Numbered from the stretch's first letter, positions 11,960 through 26,093 are shown. The stretch is 64,000 bases of DNA from Onthophagus taurus (GCF_036711975.1 NC_091971.1:11539501-11603500); one strand, 5' to 3'. Numbers and translations: made by a program. Notes: generated from the sequence alone by a model not told the origin.

Positions 11960-12290
11960 ATTTGAGTACAATACTATACTTAATTCACGACTACTGTTGA
12001 AATTGATTCCATAAATTGATTCTTTTAAATAAAGTTTAAATGTCAATGTGACACAAATTCAATGTTACCAACTGTAACCAACTTCACAACAATTTGTCAA
12101 AGTTAAATGTCAATTTTATGAAACGTCATGTTTTTTTTACGAAAATTAACTAATTTATGCTTAAATCATAGGAAAAAAGGAATTTGTTTACGTTTTTTTT
12201 ATGTCAAACCTTTACAAAGTCCTAAAAAATTTAATTAAATTGACGTTTTTTGAAATTTTGACGTTTCAAATAATTATTATTTCGCAACGG
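11960..12290 (+). repeat. Dispersed repeat shared with 62.75-63.07 kb
   Basis: This stretch aligns closely with 62735-63065, including the shared segments AATTCAATGTTAC and CAACTTCACAACAATTTGTC and the run ending GGAATTTGTTTA. Here the outer ends found in the other copy (CTTTGTCCACGAC) are altered or lost, so this is the more decayed copy. It looks like a MITE of about 400 bp. Confidence 0.75.
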
Positions 12291-12627
12291 GACTGCTTTT
12301 AATGTTGTTTTAGAAGAGTTAATAAACAAACTCCACTGTTGTGCAATATATTGTATGTCCATAGCAGCCATATGTTCGGCTATATTATTACAATAAGCAA
12401 ACATGCTGTTTGCCCTATAAAATCCTAAGTCAGCAGCGAGTCACTTGAATAAAAAAAAACGTAACGCATTGTAGAAAAATGGAAGGCATATTTGAAACAC
12501 TCAACTGCGCAGTGTAATTATAGTAAAACCTCGATTAATACAGGGACTTACAAAAAAATAACTTTAATAGCAAAAAGTATATCTTTATTAACAAATAGAT
12601 CAAAATACAAACAGTTCTTTTCTTATT
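12291..12627. other. 3' flank of the AAMP-like gene
   Basis: AT-rich stretch with no gene. It should include the 3' untranslated region of the minus-strand WD40 gene; possible inverse polyadenylation signals (TTTATT) lie near 12586. Confidence 0.35.
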
Positions 12628-13794
12628 TTAATTAGAGTTAATATTAAATACTTTCGCTGAGCAATCATCAGAAGTGGTGAGTACAAAACTTTTATCTTTA
12701 GCTACTTTCATACTTAAAATATCATCTTTATGTCCTGTTATAGTGCGTAAAATAGTCCCCGATCGCACGTCGTATATATAAATAGATCCATTGGTGGTGC
12801 CAACAACTAGTATACCCTTTGTTCCCCATGCGAAACACGTTATAGTAAATCCAATTTCAGTTTTATGGCGAAGTGTTTTCTTTCCTACATCCCAAACAGA
12901 AATTTGTCCAGATAAACAACCGGTGACTAAAATCCCCAACTCATCCTCAAAAAGTATTGCCTCTATGTCCGGTTTTTCTGTAGTACAATAATCACCTATA
13001 ACTTTACCATCAGAAACTTTGATAACTTTAGATACAGGTGCTATAGCTAATAAAGATCCATCAGAATTAGTTTCAATAGAAGTAATATCGACCAAATCAG
13101 GTATTTGCCAAATAACAGAAGCTTCTTTTATATCCCACAATTTAAGATTTCCATCACCATAACCAACGACGATTCTTTTACCATCGTGCAATAACTTTCC
13201 ACATGTAGAAGTACTTCCATGTGAACCCAAAACTTTGGAATTCCCTTGTGGGATTTGCCAAACAAAAACATCACCCGATTGAGATCCAGCGATTAAAACA
13301 TTAGCAGCATGATGCCAAGTTAACCATTCCAAATCATCCCCTTCAAAACACCAAACCAACAACTTCTCAAAAACATTCCAAACTTGAATCAACCCCCCCA
13401 TATCACCCGTAGCAACGTATTGACCGTTGTAGTTAAAAGCAACCTCAGTTACGGAGTCTTTATGACCCGTACATTCCAGTAAAACTTCTCCATTACTCGA
13501 TCGCCAAATATAAGCAATATCATCTCCACCTCCCGTCGCGACAATTTCTCCATCAGGGCTCAAATCGCCACAAAACACTGAACTAGAATGCCCGCAAAAG
13601 GATAATTTTGATAAATCGACTACTTCGGCATCAAAAATAATATCGCTATCTAAGTCTGATGTCTCAATTTCATCAACTCCTGGAAATGATTCAGTTTCCT
13701 CTTCGTCGACTAGGTCTTCTAATTCATCTTGCATATAAATAACTTCTACGTCATCCCCAAAATCGGGTAATTTATTGTCGTTAAAACCATTCAT
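12628..13794 (-). CDS. AAMP: Angio-associated migratory cell protein homologue, WD40 beta-propeller
   Basis: A single-exon gene of 388 residues. Residues 1 to about 60 are very acidic (DDVEVIYMQDELEDLVDEEE), as in vertebrate AAMP; WD40 repeats fill the rest. Repeat signatures include FCGHSSSVFCGDLSPDGE, IAYIWRSSNG, CTGHKDSVTEVAFNYNGQ, IQVWNVFEK, NLKLWDIKEA, ISVWDVGKK and ITGHKDDILSM near the C-terminus. Length is close to that of human AAMP (434 residues). The family has been linked to cell migration and, for its yeast relative Sqt1, to ribosomal protein uL16 loading; which applies in insects is not known from this sequence. The start is the only ATG ahead of the acidic tail. Identification rests on the overall pattern of acidic tail plus repeat order. 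Confidence 0.85.
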   Translation of the reverse strand: MNGFNDNKLPDFGDDVEVIYMQDELEDLVDEEETESFPGVDEIETSDLDSDIIFDAEVVDLSKLSFCGHSSSVFCGDLSPDGEIVATGGGDDIAYIWRSSNGEVLLECTGHKDSVTEVAFNYNGQYVATGDMGGLIQVWNVFEKLLVWCFEGDDLEWLTWHHAANVLIAGSQSGDVFVWQIPQGNSKVLGSHGSTSTCGKLLHDGKRIVVGYGDGNLKLWDIKEASVIWQIPDLVDITSIETNSDGSLLAIAPVSKVIKVSDGKVIGDYCTTEKPDIEAILFEDELGILVTGCLSGQISVWDVGKKTLRHKTEIGFTITCFAWGTKGILVVGTTNGSIYIYDVRSGTILRTITGHKDDILSMKVAKDKSFVLTTSDDCSAKVFNINSN

Positions 13795-14096
13795 TTTGAA
13801 ACGTTTTGTTCTAAATAACGAACAAATTTGAATAAAATCAAATCTAACCTAACAAGTGCATGCCAGAACTTTATGACATTTTTGACACTAAAGCAGTATC
13901 GACAACTATAAATATTTATATTCCCCAAAATTAAATAAAAAAATTAAATCTATAAATGATTTAATTTATATTTTTAATAAAATATATCAAATTATTGTTG
14001 TAACAAATTGATTTTAATTAAATATCACTTCAATAATAAACTTTTAGGATTTTAGGGAGACTAGAACAATCAAAAAAAGTGAGGTTACCTTTAATC
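13795..14096. promoter_or_regulatory. Divergent promoter between AAMP and mS22
   Basis: Only 302 bp separates the two start codons, which point away from each other, so both genes must take their core promoters from this AT-rich stretch. No TATA box in a convincing position is seen for either, as is usual for housekeeping genes. Confidence 0.55.
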
Positions 14097-15187
14097 ATGG
14101 CCACAATAAGATGTTTAAGAAATCATTTATTTAACAGAAATGACCTTAAAAAATCTCCTTTAATCAGCTTAATAAGCTTAAGAAACTTAAATTACGCTTC
14201 TAAAGAATATAGTAAGATATTATATTTCTTAATTTTCATAAATTCATGATTTTTTTTTAATTAGATGAAAAAGATCCATCTCCGTTATTCTTCAACAAAG
14301 AGACCCAATCTTTGTTAAAAACCTTGACTAGAATTAATTTGGATGTAGTATTTCGCAGGCGCAAAATGGGACAAAGACTATTGTCGATACCCACTCAAAA
14401 ATTTTTAACAGAAGATCAACTTCAAGAAGCAATGAGAGATGCTGAGAATCAAGTGGAGAATATAATTCAAATACCACCTGTAATTAAAATAAGGAAACCT
14501 ATAGATGTAATAATATCCTGTGATCCAGCATTGAAGGGTTTAGAAGAATCAAAAATGGTTTTTACCGATATCACTTTTGGTTTGAATAATTCTGAAAGGC
14601 TTATTGTTATAAGAGAACCCTGTGGTACTTTAAGACATGCTGATTGGGATACCAGAGAACGAATGAATCAAATTTACTTCCCATTACAAGGGAAAAAATA
14701 CAGAATTCCCCAAATGTTTCAAGATATTTATTTTGAAGATTTATTAAAACGCAAAGAATATAAATTCATTTTGGACAAAACTTGTGTTCAATTTGAACCA
14801 GATTCCGTTGAATATCAAAAATTTACAAGCATAACTTATCAATATATCAATGATAATCATCATTTTGATTGTTTACGATCAACAAGGCATTTTGGTTCAA
14901 TGTGTTTCTTTTTAGTTTGGCACAAAATCATCGATAATTTATTATTAGAACTGATTCAAACTGAAAATGTAACAGAGGCGAACGTTTTATTAAACTTATA
15001 TTGTAAAATACATAATGTTAGGTTAGATTTTAAAGAAACTGATGATTTAGTAAGTGTTGAAGAGTATATTGCTAAGTACTCAGAGAAAAAGGCTCCTTTA
15101 GAATTAGCTGTTCAAGCTTACAAAGAATTATTACGCGAACGTATTGAGTTAGAAAAAGGGATTAAAAGAGCTCATGGTGTTGTTTAA
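14097..15187 (+). CDS. mRpS22: Mitochondrial small ribosomal subunit protein mS22
   Basis: Two exons, 14097-14211 and 14265-15187, joined in phase 1 across a 53-nt intron, give 345 residues. The N-terminus (MATIRCLRNHLFNRNDLKK) is basic and lacks acidic residues for its first 15 positions, fitting a mitochondrial targeting peptide. The body carries family-typical text: PVIKIRKPIDVIISCDPALK, REPCGTLRHADWDTRERMNQ and YFPLQGKKYR. Human MRPS22 has 360 residues. The protein is an animal-specific component of the mitochondrial small subunit and has no catalytic site to check. Its neighbour AAMP is transcribed away from it. Confidence 0.88.
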
Positions 15188-15336
15188 TTTAAGAAAGATA
15201 TTGTTTAATAAATATTAATAAAATAAAAAAGCTTTTTATTTGGTTCAATTTTGTAAATCATTTAAGTAAACGTTGATATGATTCATTTTCACAAAGAGAT
15301 TATGAAAAATAACAAATAAAAGTTGTGTTCTTAAAA

Positions 15337-15372
15337 GGGGAAAGTCCCGAAACGTTTCAGATGGTATAAATA
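15337..15372 (+). promoter_or_regulatory. Core promoter of the cathepsin L-like gene, with TATA box and a kappaB-like site
   Basis: TATAAATA at 15365-15372 lies about 70 bp before the start codon, a good TATA box for a strongly expressed secreted protein. Just upstream, GGGGAAAGTCCC at 15337-15348 is a near-palindrome resembling insect Rel/NF-kappaB sites, although it does not fit the strict consensus. The kappaB reading is speculative; the TATA box is seen directly. Confidence 0.6.
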
Positions 15373-15439
15373 GCTCGGCATAAATACGAGCGGAAAGAAA
15401 TCATTTAGTAATATTCGTTGCAGTTTGTGATTCACGACA

Positions 15440-18232
<2,793 letters not shown>

Positions 18233-19520
18233 AAACATAACTTTTTGATCAAATAATGATAGAGTTAATGAAAAATTTAGTTTTTGTATTTTTTTTTAAC
18301 CAAATATACAAGGTTACGCATTTATAAGTATATCCTTTTATGTTTAAAGATTTAGATTAACTTAATAATAAGATATTAATAATTAAGATAGAACAATACA
18401 TATTTTTTGTAGTTTATTTTTATTCAATAAAATTGTATCTATAATGAAATTTTTAAATCGTACAATATTTACCTTACATACGTTTGTTAAATCATAAAAT
18501 GCTACTTTTCACGTAAGTTTTTTATTAACTAAATATTCTAAGACAAAGAACAAACGAAATATATTACACTGACTTCTATAAAAATACAAACAATAGTCTA
18601 CTCTCCGCGTTTATTAATTCTCTTTTTCGATTAACCCTTTCAAAGCTACAGATGCCTAAATGCAGCTAATCTCAGCCACATAGCTGCTAAGCACCTCAAA
18701 GGGGACTGGCTGCATTATTACAGCGTAAAAAGGGTTAATCTAATTTTTACACCAATAAAAGATGATAATACGAACAAAAAATTTATTCCATTTTTAAATG
18801 ATATAAACTAAAACATTTATTTTTCTTGCTTTTGTTACTTAAGTGTTTGTTAATAACTTTTCGTTTCAAAATGTTGTAATTTTTTGGCGAAGAATAGCCT
18901 TATATATTATTTTTCTTAAATATTTTTTCGTTTTTTCAGTTGTAAAAGGATAATTTCAGGCACATTATATCAAAATATGCACTGATTCACTTATTTTTTT
19001 TTTGATAACATTAGTAACAAATCGGAAACATAAACATCTTTACTTTAATTATTTTTGTCATTAATCATAATAGTTTAACGAAAGTTGAAGACAAAAACTG
19101 TAGGTTACTCAATCAATGTTGTTTAATAAAAATATTAATTCACCACCAATTTGCTCTCTATCTAGTCTAAATCTAAATCATTTCAATTAGTAGTAAATAA
19201 TAAAATTATTTAAAAAAAATCATTTCCTTTCATTCAGTGTACATGAAATGACTGTGTATTTTGATAATGTACTTTTACCATTTGGACGAGATATACATTT
19301 CATAAATCTATTCTATTAAGAGTTTAACTTAAAAATTGATACCAACAGAAAAATTTATTCAACTTAAGACAAAAAAATTCTTTTTTTTTGTATATTTGTG
19401 ATACATAGTATTTTTAATTTTAAATTGTTGTCAAAATTGGTAAAATTACACCACGGAAACATTACTTATATAAGCTAACCTACAGTAAAAAGATATTACG
19501 TCCATCATCACACAACATTT
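18233..19520. other. Converging 3' flanks of the cathepsin and AT-hook genes
   Basis: AT-rich, no gene. The cathepsin gene has a polyadenylation signal AATAAA near 18426. A separate imperfect inverted repeat lies at about 18630-18740, where CGATTAACCCTTT is matched by AAAGGGTTAATC; it is probably a short MITE. The remainder should include the 3' untranslated region of the minus-strand gene. Confidence 0.45.
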
Positions 19521-22500
19521 TTACTCTGAGGAAGGCTTTTCCTCATCAGCATCTGTTGTTGCCTCTTCCGTTGATGGGGCAGCCTCTTTAGAATTTTCCT
19601 CATCTTTATTTATTTCATCATCACTCTTTTGTTCTGACGAAGTTGCATCTGTACTATCTTCTTTTGCTCCATTTTCTGTTGCTTTAGATTCAGACTCAAC
19701 CTAAATAAACAAAGTTAATTAAAAAAATTAATAAAGGATTTCTCTTTAATTAAAATTCAATAAAATCTTGATATAACGGATTAAAACATTTTAAAAACAC
19801 ACAAAGTAGGATAGATACAGACGTTGCGTTCAGTGTATGTGGGTTTATACTTATAGAAAGGGCGGTAGTCACCTTGGACATAATCATTTTTCAAGCAGAA
19901 GTTCTTGCTATAAACTTCTGCACCGTTTTGAACCTAGAATAAGGATAGAAAGGTGATCAGACAGTGTACCAGTAAGCTGAGCGAACTCACTAGGGGCAAT
20001 GATGTCACTTTATGGTGGGTTCCAGGTCACAGAGACATTGAGGGCAATGAAAAGATGGACAAGCTGGCCAAAGAGGCAGCGAAAACGCTTTTTATTAGAC
20101 CCCAACCCGGTTGTGGACTACAATCAATAGTTGAGAGGCCTCAAATGTAGCCTTACGCTGGAAAGAACTTCCAGGTTACAGAAAACGTAAGGTTCAGGCT
20201 TCCTGGCCGGCCATGCGCCCTTAAAATACCATCTCTACCACATTGAACAAGCTGAGGATCAAACTTTGTAACGACTGTTGAACATATACTGTGTGAATGC
20301 GTCGCCAGAGGTCGCCTAAGATATAAAATTTTCGGTAAAGTACACCTACCGACATAAAGAGACAAGACCTTGAAGCAATACTAAGGTTCATCAAGGATCT
20401 ACTTATAGGTAGCGGTGACGAGAGAGACCGCTCATAAAGACGGTAGAATCTACATTCTGGGAACAGGTGCATAGCTCGAAGGCCCGTTCGTGACGTCACG
20501 CAACTATTATTCCACACTTTGAATTAGCAAATGCTTAATTTATTCTATTCGTATTTTGTAATGTTGTCTTACATTTTGTAATGAGACTTAAGGTAACTTC
20601 ATAATACTATGTTTATTGTTCGCCGATTTCTTTTCTTCGATTTTTGTTGCTCCTTCTCCAATTCAGCTGAACGTAGATTACGTGGAAACGGAGAACTTCC
20701 TTTGAGTCAGATGCAGTTTGACAGGATTGAGGTTGAGGAGGCCCTGAGGGGCCTCAAGGTTACTATTTTATTTAACACTTCATTAGTAATGGGTGTCTTT
20801 CCTTCATTGTAGAAGTGGGCTTTTCAAAGTGTAATATGGAGGTGAGGGACCTGGTATATCACTTACATCGACAGTTTGATCATTTTCAACAGCTTTTATA
20901 ACTTTTACATACATTAAAGCTGTTTCTTAGTCACCACCTTTTTTTGCTATAACCATTTCTTCTTTGGTTACATAATTCCAATATTTTTTATTATCTTCAG
21001 ACAACTCTATTGGTTTGGGTTCTTCATTTATTTCTTGATTTTGATTATTTGCATCAATTTGAGGTTTTTGTGGTGGAGTGGGAGAGGCTACTTGAGTAGG
21101 ACTCAACACAGTATCATTTTTACGAATATTAACGGTAACTTCCGGTGGGAAAGTTTTAATCTTTCTTTTAGCAAATTAACCCCGCCGCAAGTATCATTGT
21201 TAGAACTAGATTTTTCTTCAACTTATATAAGATGTTCTTCATCGTGATCGACTCCGTTTAATAAATCGGGATTATCATCATTTCTTGATAAATCCTGATT
21301 GGATTTTCTGCTACCATTGAATCTAAATTTGCTTGCGGAACATGCTTTTTCCTTGGTGGCTTCTTCAGCTTTCCACCTCCAGATAAATCGGCTAATTCGG
21401 CTTCTAAATGGCTGTCAAAACATCAATATCAGGCTTTTTTTGCCGAATGTTCCCCATCCAAATGAATAGATGTTCAATTTGCAGATGTAGCGCACTAATT
21501 TCCGCTGATATAAAATAAGCAACAAAAAATTAGTATCGCTGCTAGAATCATATACAGAGTACAAAGTACCATCATAAAATAGATTTTGCACAAAATATGT
21601 GAAGCAACTTTACAAAAATACCATAGACTACATACAGAAATGCAGGAACGGTCGCTTTTTGTGGATTTCAATGGACGAAACAACAGACGCAACAGTTTTT
21701 TGGTTCATGATCAGTTGCTAAACAACGATTTTTGTTTCGTGCTTAATAAAGCGAATCATAGCACTATTGCAATGCTTTTTTCAACAAAGACATGATTTTA
21801 CTCTTTGTGTCAGATGTTGTTTCCCACATGGTAAAAGCAACTCAGACTGTACAAACGTTTTATCCAAAAATGACACACTTAACTTGTCTTGCACATGGAC
21901 TTCATTGAGTTTGTGTGCAAATTTGAGGTATAAATATATACCTCAAATATATATAAAAATGTATTTTTAAAAGCGCCGTCAAGAGAAGCAATTTTTAATG
22001 AAATAGTGCTTTGTCATGCTCTTCCTCCACAACTGGCAACTACTCCCTAGGAACTTCGAAATAATTGGGAATGTGTTTGATGCGTTAGATGAAGAGGACG
22101 CTGCGTCAATTCAAATTTCAAAGGACCTATTAAATGACAATACAATAAAATCAGACCTTAGCGCATCAATAAAAACATTGGAAACAACAGGGTTTCCACT
22201 TTCTATACAGATTGCAGTAGTGACACAAGCTCAGGACTTAATTAATGACATAAACAGTGAAGCTGCTATGTTAGCAAAGAAGAAAATGGTTATGGTTATT
22301 TCAAAAAACCATGGTTTTTCTATTTTGAAAGAAATTTCTACATGTTTGAGTAAAGGATCCACAGAAATAACCTCAGTAAAGAGTTAGCATTTAAATTTGC
22401 ACCTACAGACAGTTTATTCTTGATGAGCAAACAGTTTGTTTTATTTTCTATTTGTGTTTTGTATTTCTTTCAATATTTTCTAATTCTCTTTTAGTTTTTA

Positions 22501-24484
22501 TATCATTTTTCATTTACTTTGTTTAACCTCACCTAAAGATTTAAAAGATATCAATATTTTAATATTTCATTCCAATTTTTTATAGAGTATATTTTCATAC
22601 TTAAGCAGCATATTTTGATCTTTATAGAACATTTTTAAGCGCTTAAACTACCATTTTTGGAGCATATTTTTGGTTACCCTACTGATGCATGTGTTTGATG
22701 CATTAGATGAAGAGGATGCTGCGTCAATTAAAATTTCAAAGGACCTACTAAATGACAATACAATAAAATCAGACTTGATTTTCATTGCATCAAATTATGG
22801 CTTCTTCAGCGCATCAATAAAAACATTGGAAACAGGGCTTCTACTTTCTACACAGGTTGAAGAAGTGACACAAGCTCAAACCTAATTAATAGTATAAACA
22901 GTGAAGCTGACAAGTTAGTAAAGAAAAAAATGGCTACGGTTATTTCAAAAAATTATGTTTTTTCTATTTTGAAAGCAATTTCTAGATGTTTGAGTAAAGG
23001 ATCCACAGAAATAACCTCAGTAAAGCGTTAGCATTTAAATTTACACTTACAGACAGTTTGTTCTTGATGAGCAAACAGTTTCTGTTTTATTTTCTATTTG
23101 TCTTTTTTGTATTTTCTTATTCTCTTTTAATTTTTATATCATCTTTCATTTACTTTGTTTAACCTTATAGCATATTTTGCTTTTGATAAAACATTTTTAA
23201 GCGCTTAAACTACCATTTTTGGAGCATATTTTTGGTTGGCCTACTAATGTATTAAATAAATATTATTAGTATGACATAAAAACGTTTTGTCCATTATATC
23301 AAGATTTCATTGCACAAAAAAAAGCATACTTTAGTTGTATCAGCATTATTATTCCCTGTTTCTTCTTTATCGCTACTATCTTTCATTTCATCATCTTTTT
23401 TATTATCTCCAGTTTCATTTGATTCATCTTTAGATTCATCATGAGAATCAGCTTCCTCTGATATATTCCTTTTGGGACGCCCACGAGCTAAAAAATGTAA
23501 TCCAAATTAAATCTCTACCTCCTATAATTGTTTAATAATCATACCTGAGGAATATTTACTTTTTCCTCCTCTTACAGGTTTAGAATTAGTGGAGGGCGTT
23601 TTCTTCTCTTTTTTAACTGGTGGAGGAGGTGTAGCTGGAGTTGTTACACCTTTCGCAGCGGATCTTGTACGACGGCGACCCTCAATCGTAGGGCCAAGAC
23701 CCTAAATTAAAAATAAATACATAATAATGCTATCTAGAATGTTCACAAAGTGATTTTGAGGGATTTTTATAAAATTTTTAAAACAAAAACGAATAATTTC
23801 AAAAAAAAAATTTGATCAAAGATTCTTCTTTGAGAAAAAGTACAATAAACGAAATAAAGTTTCGTTTAAAAAATATAAATAAATACCTTTGTAATAGCTT
23901 CACTTTCTTCTCTAGCCCGATCTATCGTCGATATCCTCGGGGCTCTTTTCTGTTTACTTTTACCATGCTTAACAAACAAAAAGAAAGATTTGTTAATTAA
24001 TATACTATTTATTTCGTATTGTACACCTTTCTAAAAGAAAGAAGCTTTTAAATGGCAAAAAACCATCAGCAACATTTTAAAACTTTAATAATTTTCCCTC
24101 CAAAACAAGTGAAGAATGCGAATCGATCAAAGACATACGTACGAGCAACGCGCCCGTATAAACGAAATCAAACTACCTCAAAACGTACGTCCTAACTTAA
24201 CCCATAGCCTACTACACAACCTAAATTGCTTTGATTTTTTTTAACGTTAATCGCTTATTAAAATCGTAAAATCTATCTATCTAATTAACGTTATCGGAGT
24301 TGTTAATATATATTAAAATAACGTTCACGTTTGTTTCCCTTATGACAATGTGCACGTAAGAACCTAACACATTGCTGGTGATGCCTCACGGTTACACTTT
24401 CAAAAACGACGGAAATAATTTATTTACCTGATTGTTCTCATCGTTCGCAGCATTATTAGCGCTTACTGTGTCGACTTCTGACAT
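19521..24484 (-). CDS. Small acidic nuclear protein with an AT-hook, not recognised
   Basis: Five exons (24484-24428, 23967-23887, 23701-23545, 23487-23330, 19700-19521), each with GT-AG borders and matching phases, give 633 nt and 210 residues. The N-terminal half is basic and Ser/Thr/Pro-rich (KQKRAPRISTIDRARE, EGRRRTRSAAKG, TPATPPPPVKKEKK). The fourth exon opens with ARGRPKR, a classic AT-hook that binds the minor groove of AT-rich DNA. The C-terminal half is a long Glu/Asp/Ser/Asn-rich tail ending EEKPSSE. A basic AT-hook part with an acidic tail suggests a chromatin-associated protein of the HMGA-like kind, but I do not recognise a specific orthologue. The last intron (23329-19701, 3.6 kb) is packed with transposon remains and a retrocopy. 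Confidence 0.72.
19830..20520 (+). mobile_element. LINE 3' part with RNase H domain
   Basis: The plus strand encodes VTLWWVPGHRDIEGNEKMDK and LAKEAAKTL (19953-20150), the C-terminal RNase H block found in Jockey, R1, I and related insect LINEs. Near 20290 TVCECVARGRLR resembles the following zinc-knuckle segment. Several breaks show it is inactive. It lies in the long intron of the AT-hook gene, antisense to it. Confidence 0.85.
20660..20840 (+). mobile_element. LINE reverse transcriptase N-terminal fragment
   Basis: The frame 20609-20812 ends VEEALRGLKVTILFNTSLVM and continues as GVFPSL. This resembles the RT segment where a key helix leads into LFNxSLxxGxFPxxWK, with the PGPDGI block deleted. 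It is weak but the order fits. Confidence 0.55.
20845..21460 (-). pseudogene. Processed pseudogene of lgd / CC2D1 (N-terminal half)
   Basis: Read on the minus strand, shifted frames give FGKK near 21450, then SHLEAELADLSGGGKLKKPP, DSMVAENPIR, DDNPDLLNGVDHDEEH, and finally EEMVIAKKGGD, ETALMYVKVIKAVENDQTVD and VSDIPGPSPP at 20850. The order and the LEAELAxLxGGG, DPDLLN and DM14-like (GDxETALxYxKV ... VDxSxxPGP) blocks match the N-terminal half of Lethal giant discs / CC2D1, a C2-domain protein of ESCRT-III and Notch trafficking. Stop codons and frame shifts occur throughout and no introns interrupt the blocks, so this looks like a retrocopy made from mRNA by LINE machinery. The parent gene is not in the window. 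Confidence 0.65.
21590..23240 (+). mobile_element. hAT-like transposase remnants with an internal tandem duplication
   Basis: Plus-strand pieces near 21800-21920 (FVSDVVSHMVKAT, then THLTCLAHG) resemble the central part of hAT-type transposases, and 22060-22385 gives the C-terminal-like segment FDALDEEDAASIQISKDLL. That segment is repeated at 22688-22880 (FDALDEEDAASIKISKDLL), together with the same downstream AT-rich text and a shared tail (TTTTTGGAGCATATTTTTGG at 22653 and 23216), so about 565 bp is duplicated in tandem. All frames are broken. Superfamily assignment is moderate. Confidence 0.6.
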
Positions 24485-25300
24485 TTTCGTTTAATAAAAA
24501 CTCACTATAAATCAGTTATAATCACAAACACGAACTGACGGTTACAACCGGCCCCGTTGTTTATACCAGAAATGGCGGACAGCGTGGGTCACGTGATCGA
24601 AAAAGTACTCGAATATATAATTTTCGGTTTTACTCAATAGATGGCGGTTAAATCGGTTTCATTTTTTTACATTTAATTTTAATTATTGTTATTAACAAAT
24701 TAATATGATAGTTTTATAAAACAAAAATTTAGATTCCATTTAATTCATAAGCAACAAGATATTTTTTTAATTAAAATGATAATAAATTTAAAAAAGTTGT
24801 CATCTAATTACCAACATAACCAGTAATCAGGTAATTAACCTCGAAAAATTAAAAATTTAAAAATGTTTTACACATTTTACAACATGAAAAATGTGTAAAA
24901 GACGAAATAGCTGGTTACCATAAAGGAATAAATATATTAATAAAGTATAATGCTACAAGATTAATAGAAAAATTTTTGAAATCAGTAGAGAAGAGATGAA
25001 CATTCATCTTCAGTAATAATATAGTTCTAAATACCTTAAAGAAAATACAAGCAGAAATCGATATGGTTAAACTAAAGGCTAATGGCCAAACAGTAATCCT
25101 GCAAAAGACTACTGACTCATACATAACCTGGACAACAAGGCACTTGAGAATCAAGAAAAGAATATGAAGCTCCCATTAGAAATTCCTAAACACAGCTTAC
25201 ATGGACAGCACCTAACTGGTAAACCGAGACGTTAGGACAAAGGAAGAGTTGTGCAAAAGTCTAGCACACAAATCCATCTGTCATGGAAACAAGAAGGCTG
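24485..25300. other. 5' flank of the AT-hook gene and unassigned DNA
   Basis: The first 150 bp before the minus-strand start codon should hold that gene's promoter and 5' untranslated region (GC-richer than its surroundings). From about 24900 to 25300 short coding-like stretches are seen on the plus strand (KIQAEIDMVKLKANGQ), which may be old LINE text next to the RT fragment that follows, but I cannot place them. Confidence 0.35.
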
Positions 25301-25308
25301 GATAATTG

Positions 25309-25870
25309 TTAGCATAGCTGTGTGGTATTATTGAATAGAAGATATAATAGAAGACATTTATTAACGTTTTCAATAGCCTTGCCACAATTTTTGTTGAGGA
25401 TGATGCCATATGCCATGGTGAGATCCACAAATAAGAGATGTGTTGTTCTTCCTATAGCTACTTTCTTCTCTGTGAACATGGTGGTCATTCTTCTTATATC
25501 AAATTTTTCACTATTCGACCGTATACTAGACATTGGTAGTTATTACAGTTCGTCTATCTTCTTTTTTATGCATTGGTGTTGTCCACCCTTGCTTCCAAGC
25601 CTCTAGAATTACTTCACCATTCACAAAGTCTTGAAAGGTATCTGCCTATATTTCTAGCAATGAGTCTGGCGCGTTTTTTATTAGCTCAGTTTGAATCCCC
25701 TCTGGAGCACTTCCCTTGTTGTTTTTCATTGCCTCCAGTGGTTTCTTTACCTGACCTGCTTTTATTTCTGCCGCAGGGTCTTTCTTTTATGTGTTTCTGG
25801 AGTTTATTATGAACTGAGGTCTTTGTTCTGTTAATTCGCTTCCTAAGTATGTGTCTAGTTCTTCAAACTT
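25309..25870 (-). mobile_element. LINE reverse transcriptase fragment
   Basis: The minus strand from 25870 reads KPLEAMKNNKGSAPEGIQTE, LIKNAPDSLLEI, then VILEAWKQGWTTPMHKKEDR, and finally TTHLLFVDLTMAYGI at 25440. These follow the normal RT order: ALKxMKNGKAPGPDGI, WKxGxIxPIHKKGD, and the first catalytic Asp block FVDxxxAYD, where the second Asp is replaced. It has frame breaks and is truncated at both ends. Confidence 0.82.
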
Positions 25871-26031
25871 ACAATAACGACATAAAAACAATTTACAATC
25901 AAATCATGAACACTAAATTACTTTATATGAAAAATTATTAAACTGCACAATTCGATAAATAAATAACTATTTCTTTAAATATAAAATTTAATATCTAAAT
26001 CATAAAAAAATCTAGATTTTGTTTCACCTCG
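25871..26031. other. Upstream flank of the small heat shock gene
   Basis: AT-rich, no gene seen. It separates the LINE fragment from the heat shock promoter. Confidence 0.3.
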
Positions 26032-26093
26032 TTCGCGAATGTTCGTAACAATTCGAGATTATTCCATCCCCACTACGGATTTGCTATATAAAT
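26032..26093 (+). promoter_or_regulatory. Heat shock promoter: heat shock element plus TATA box
   Basis: TTCGCGAATGTTC at 26032-26044 is three perfect alternating units (TTC-2-GAA-2-TTC), the minimal heat shock factor binding site, with further TTC units at 26052 and 26062. TATATAAAT follows at 26085-26093, 40 bp downstream and about 70 bp before the start codon. The layout predicts strong HSF-driven induction of the downstream gene. Confidence 0.82.

Noticed and set aside
24905-25300. Possible plus-strand gene with KIQAEIDMVKLKANGQ
   Set aside because: Short, broken and next to a LINE fragment; probably transposon text, too weak to name.
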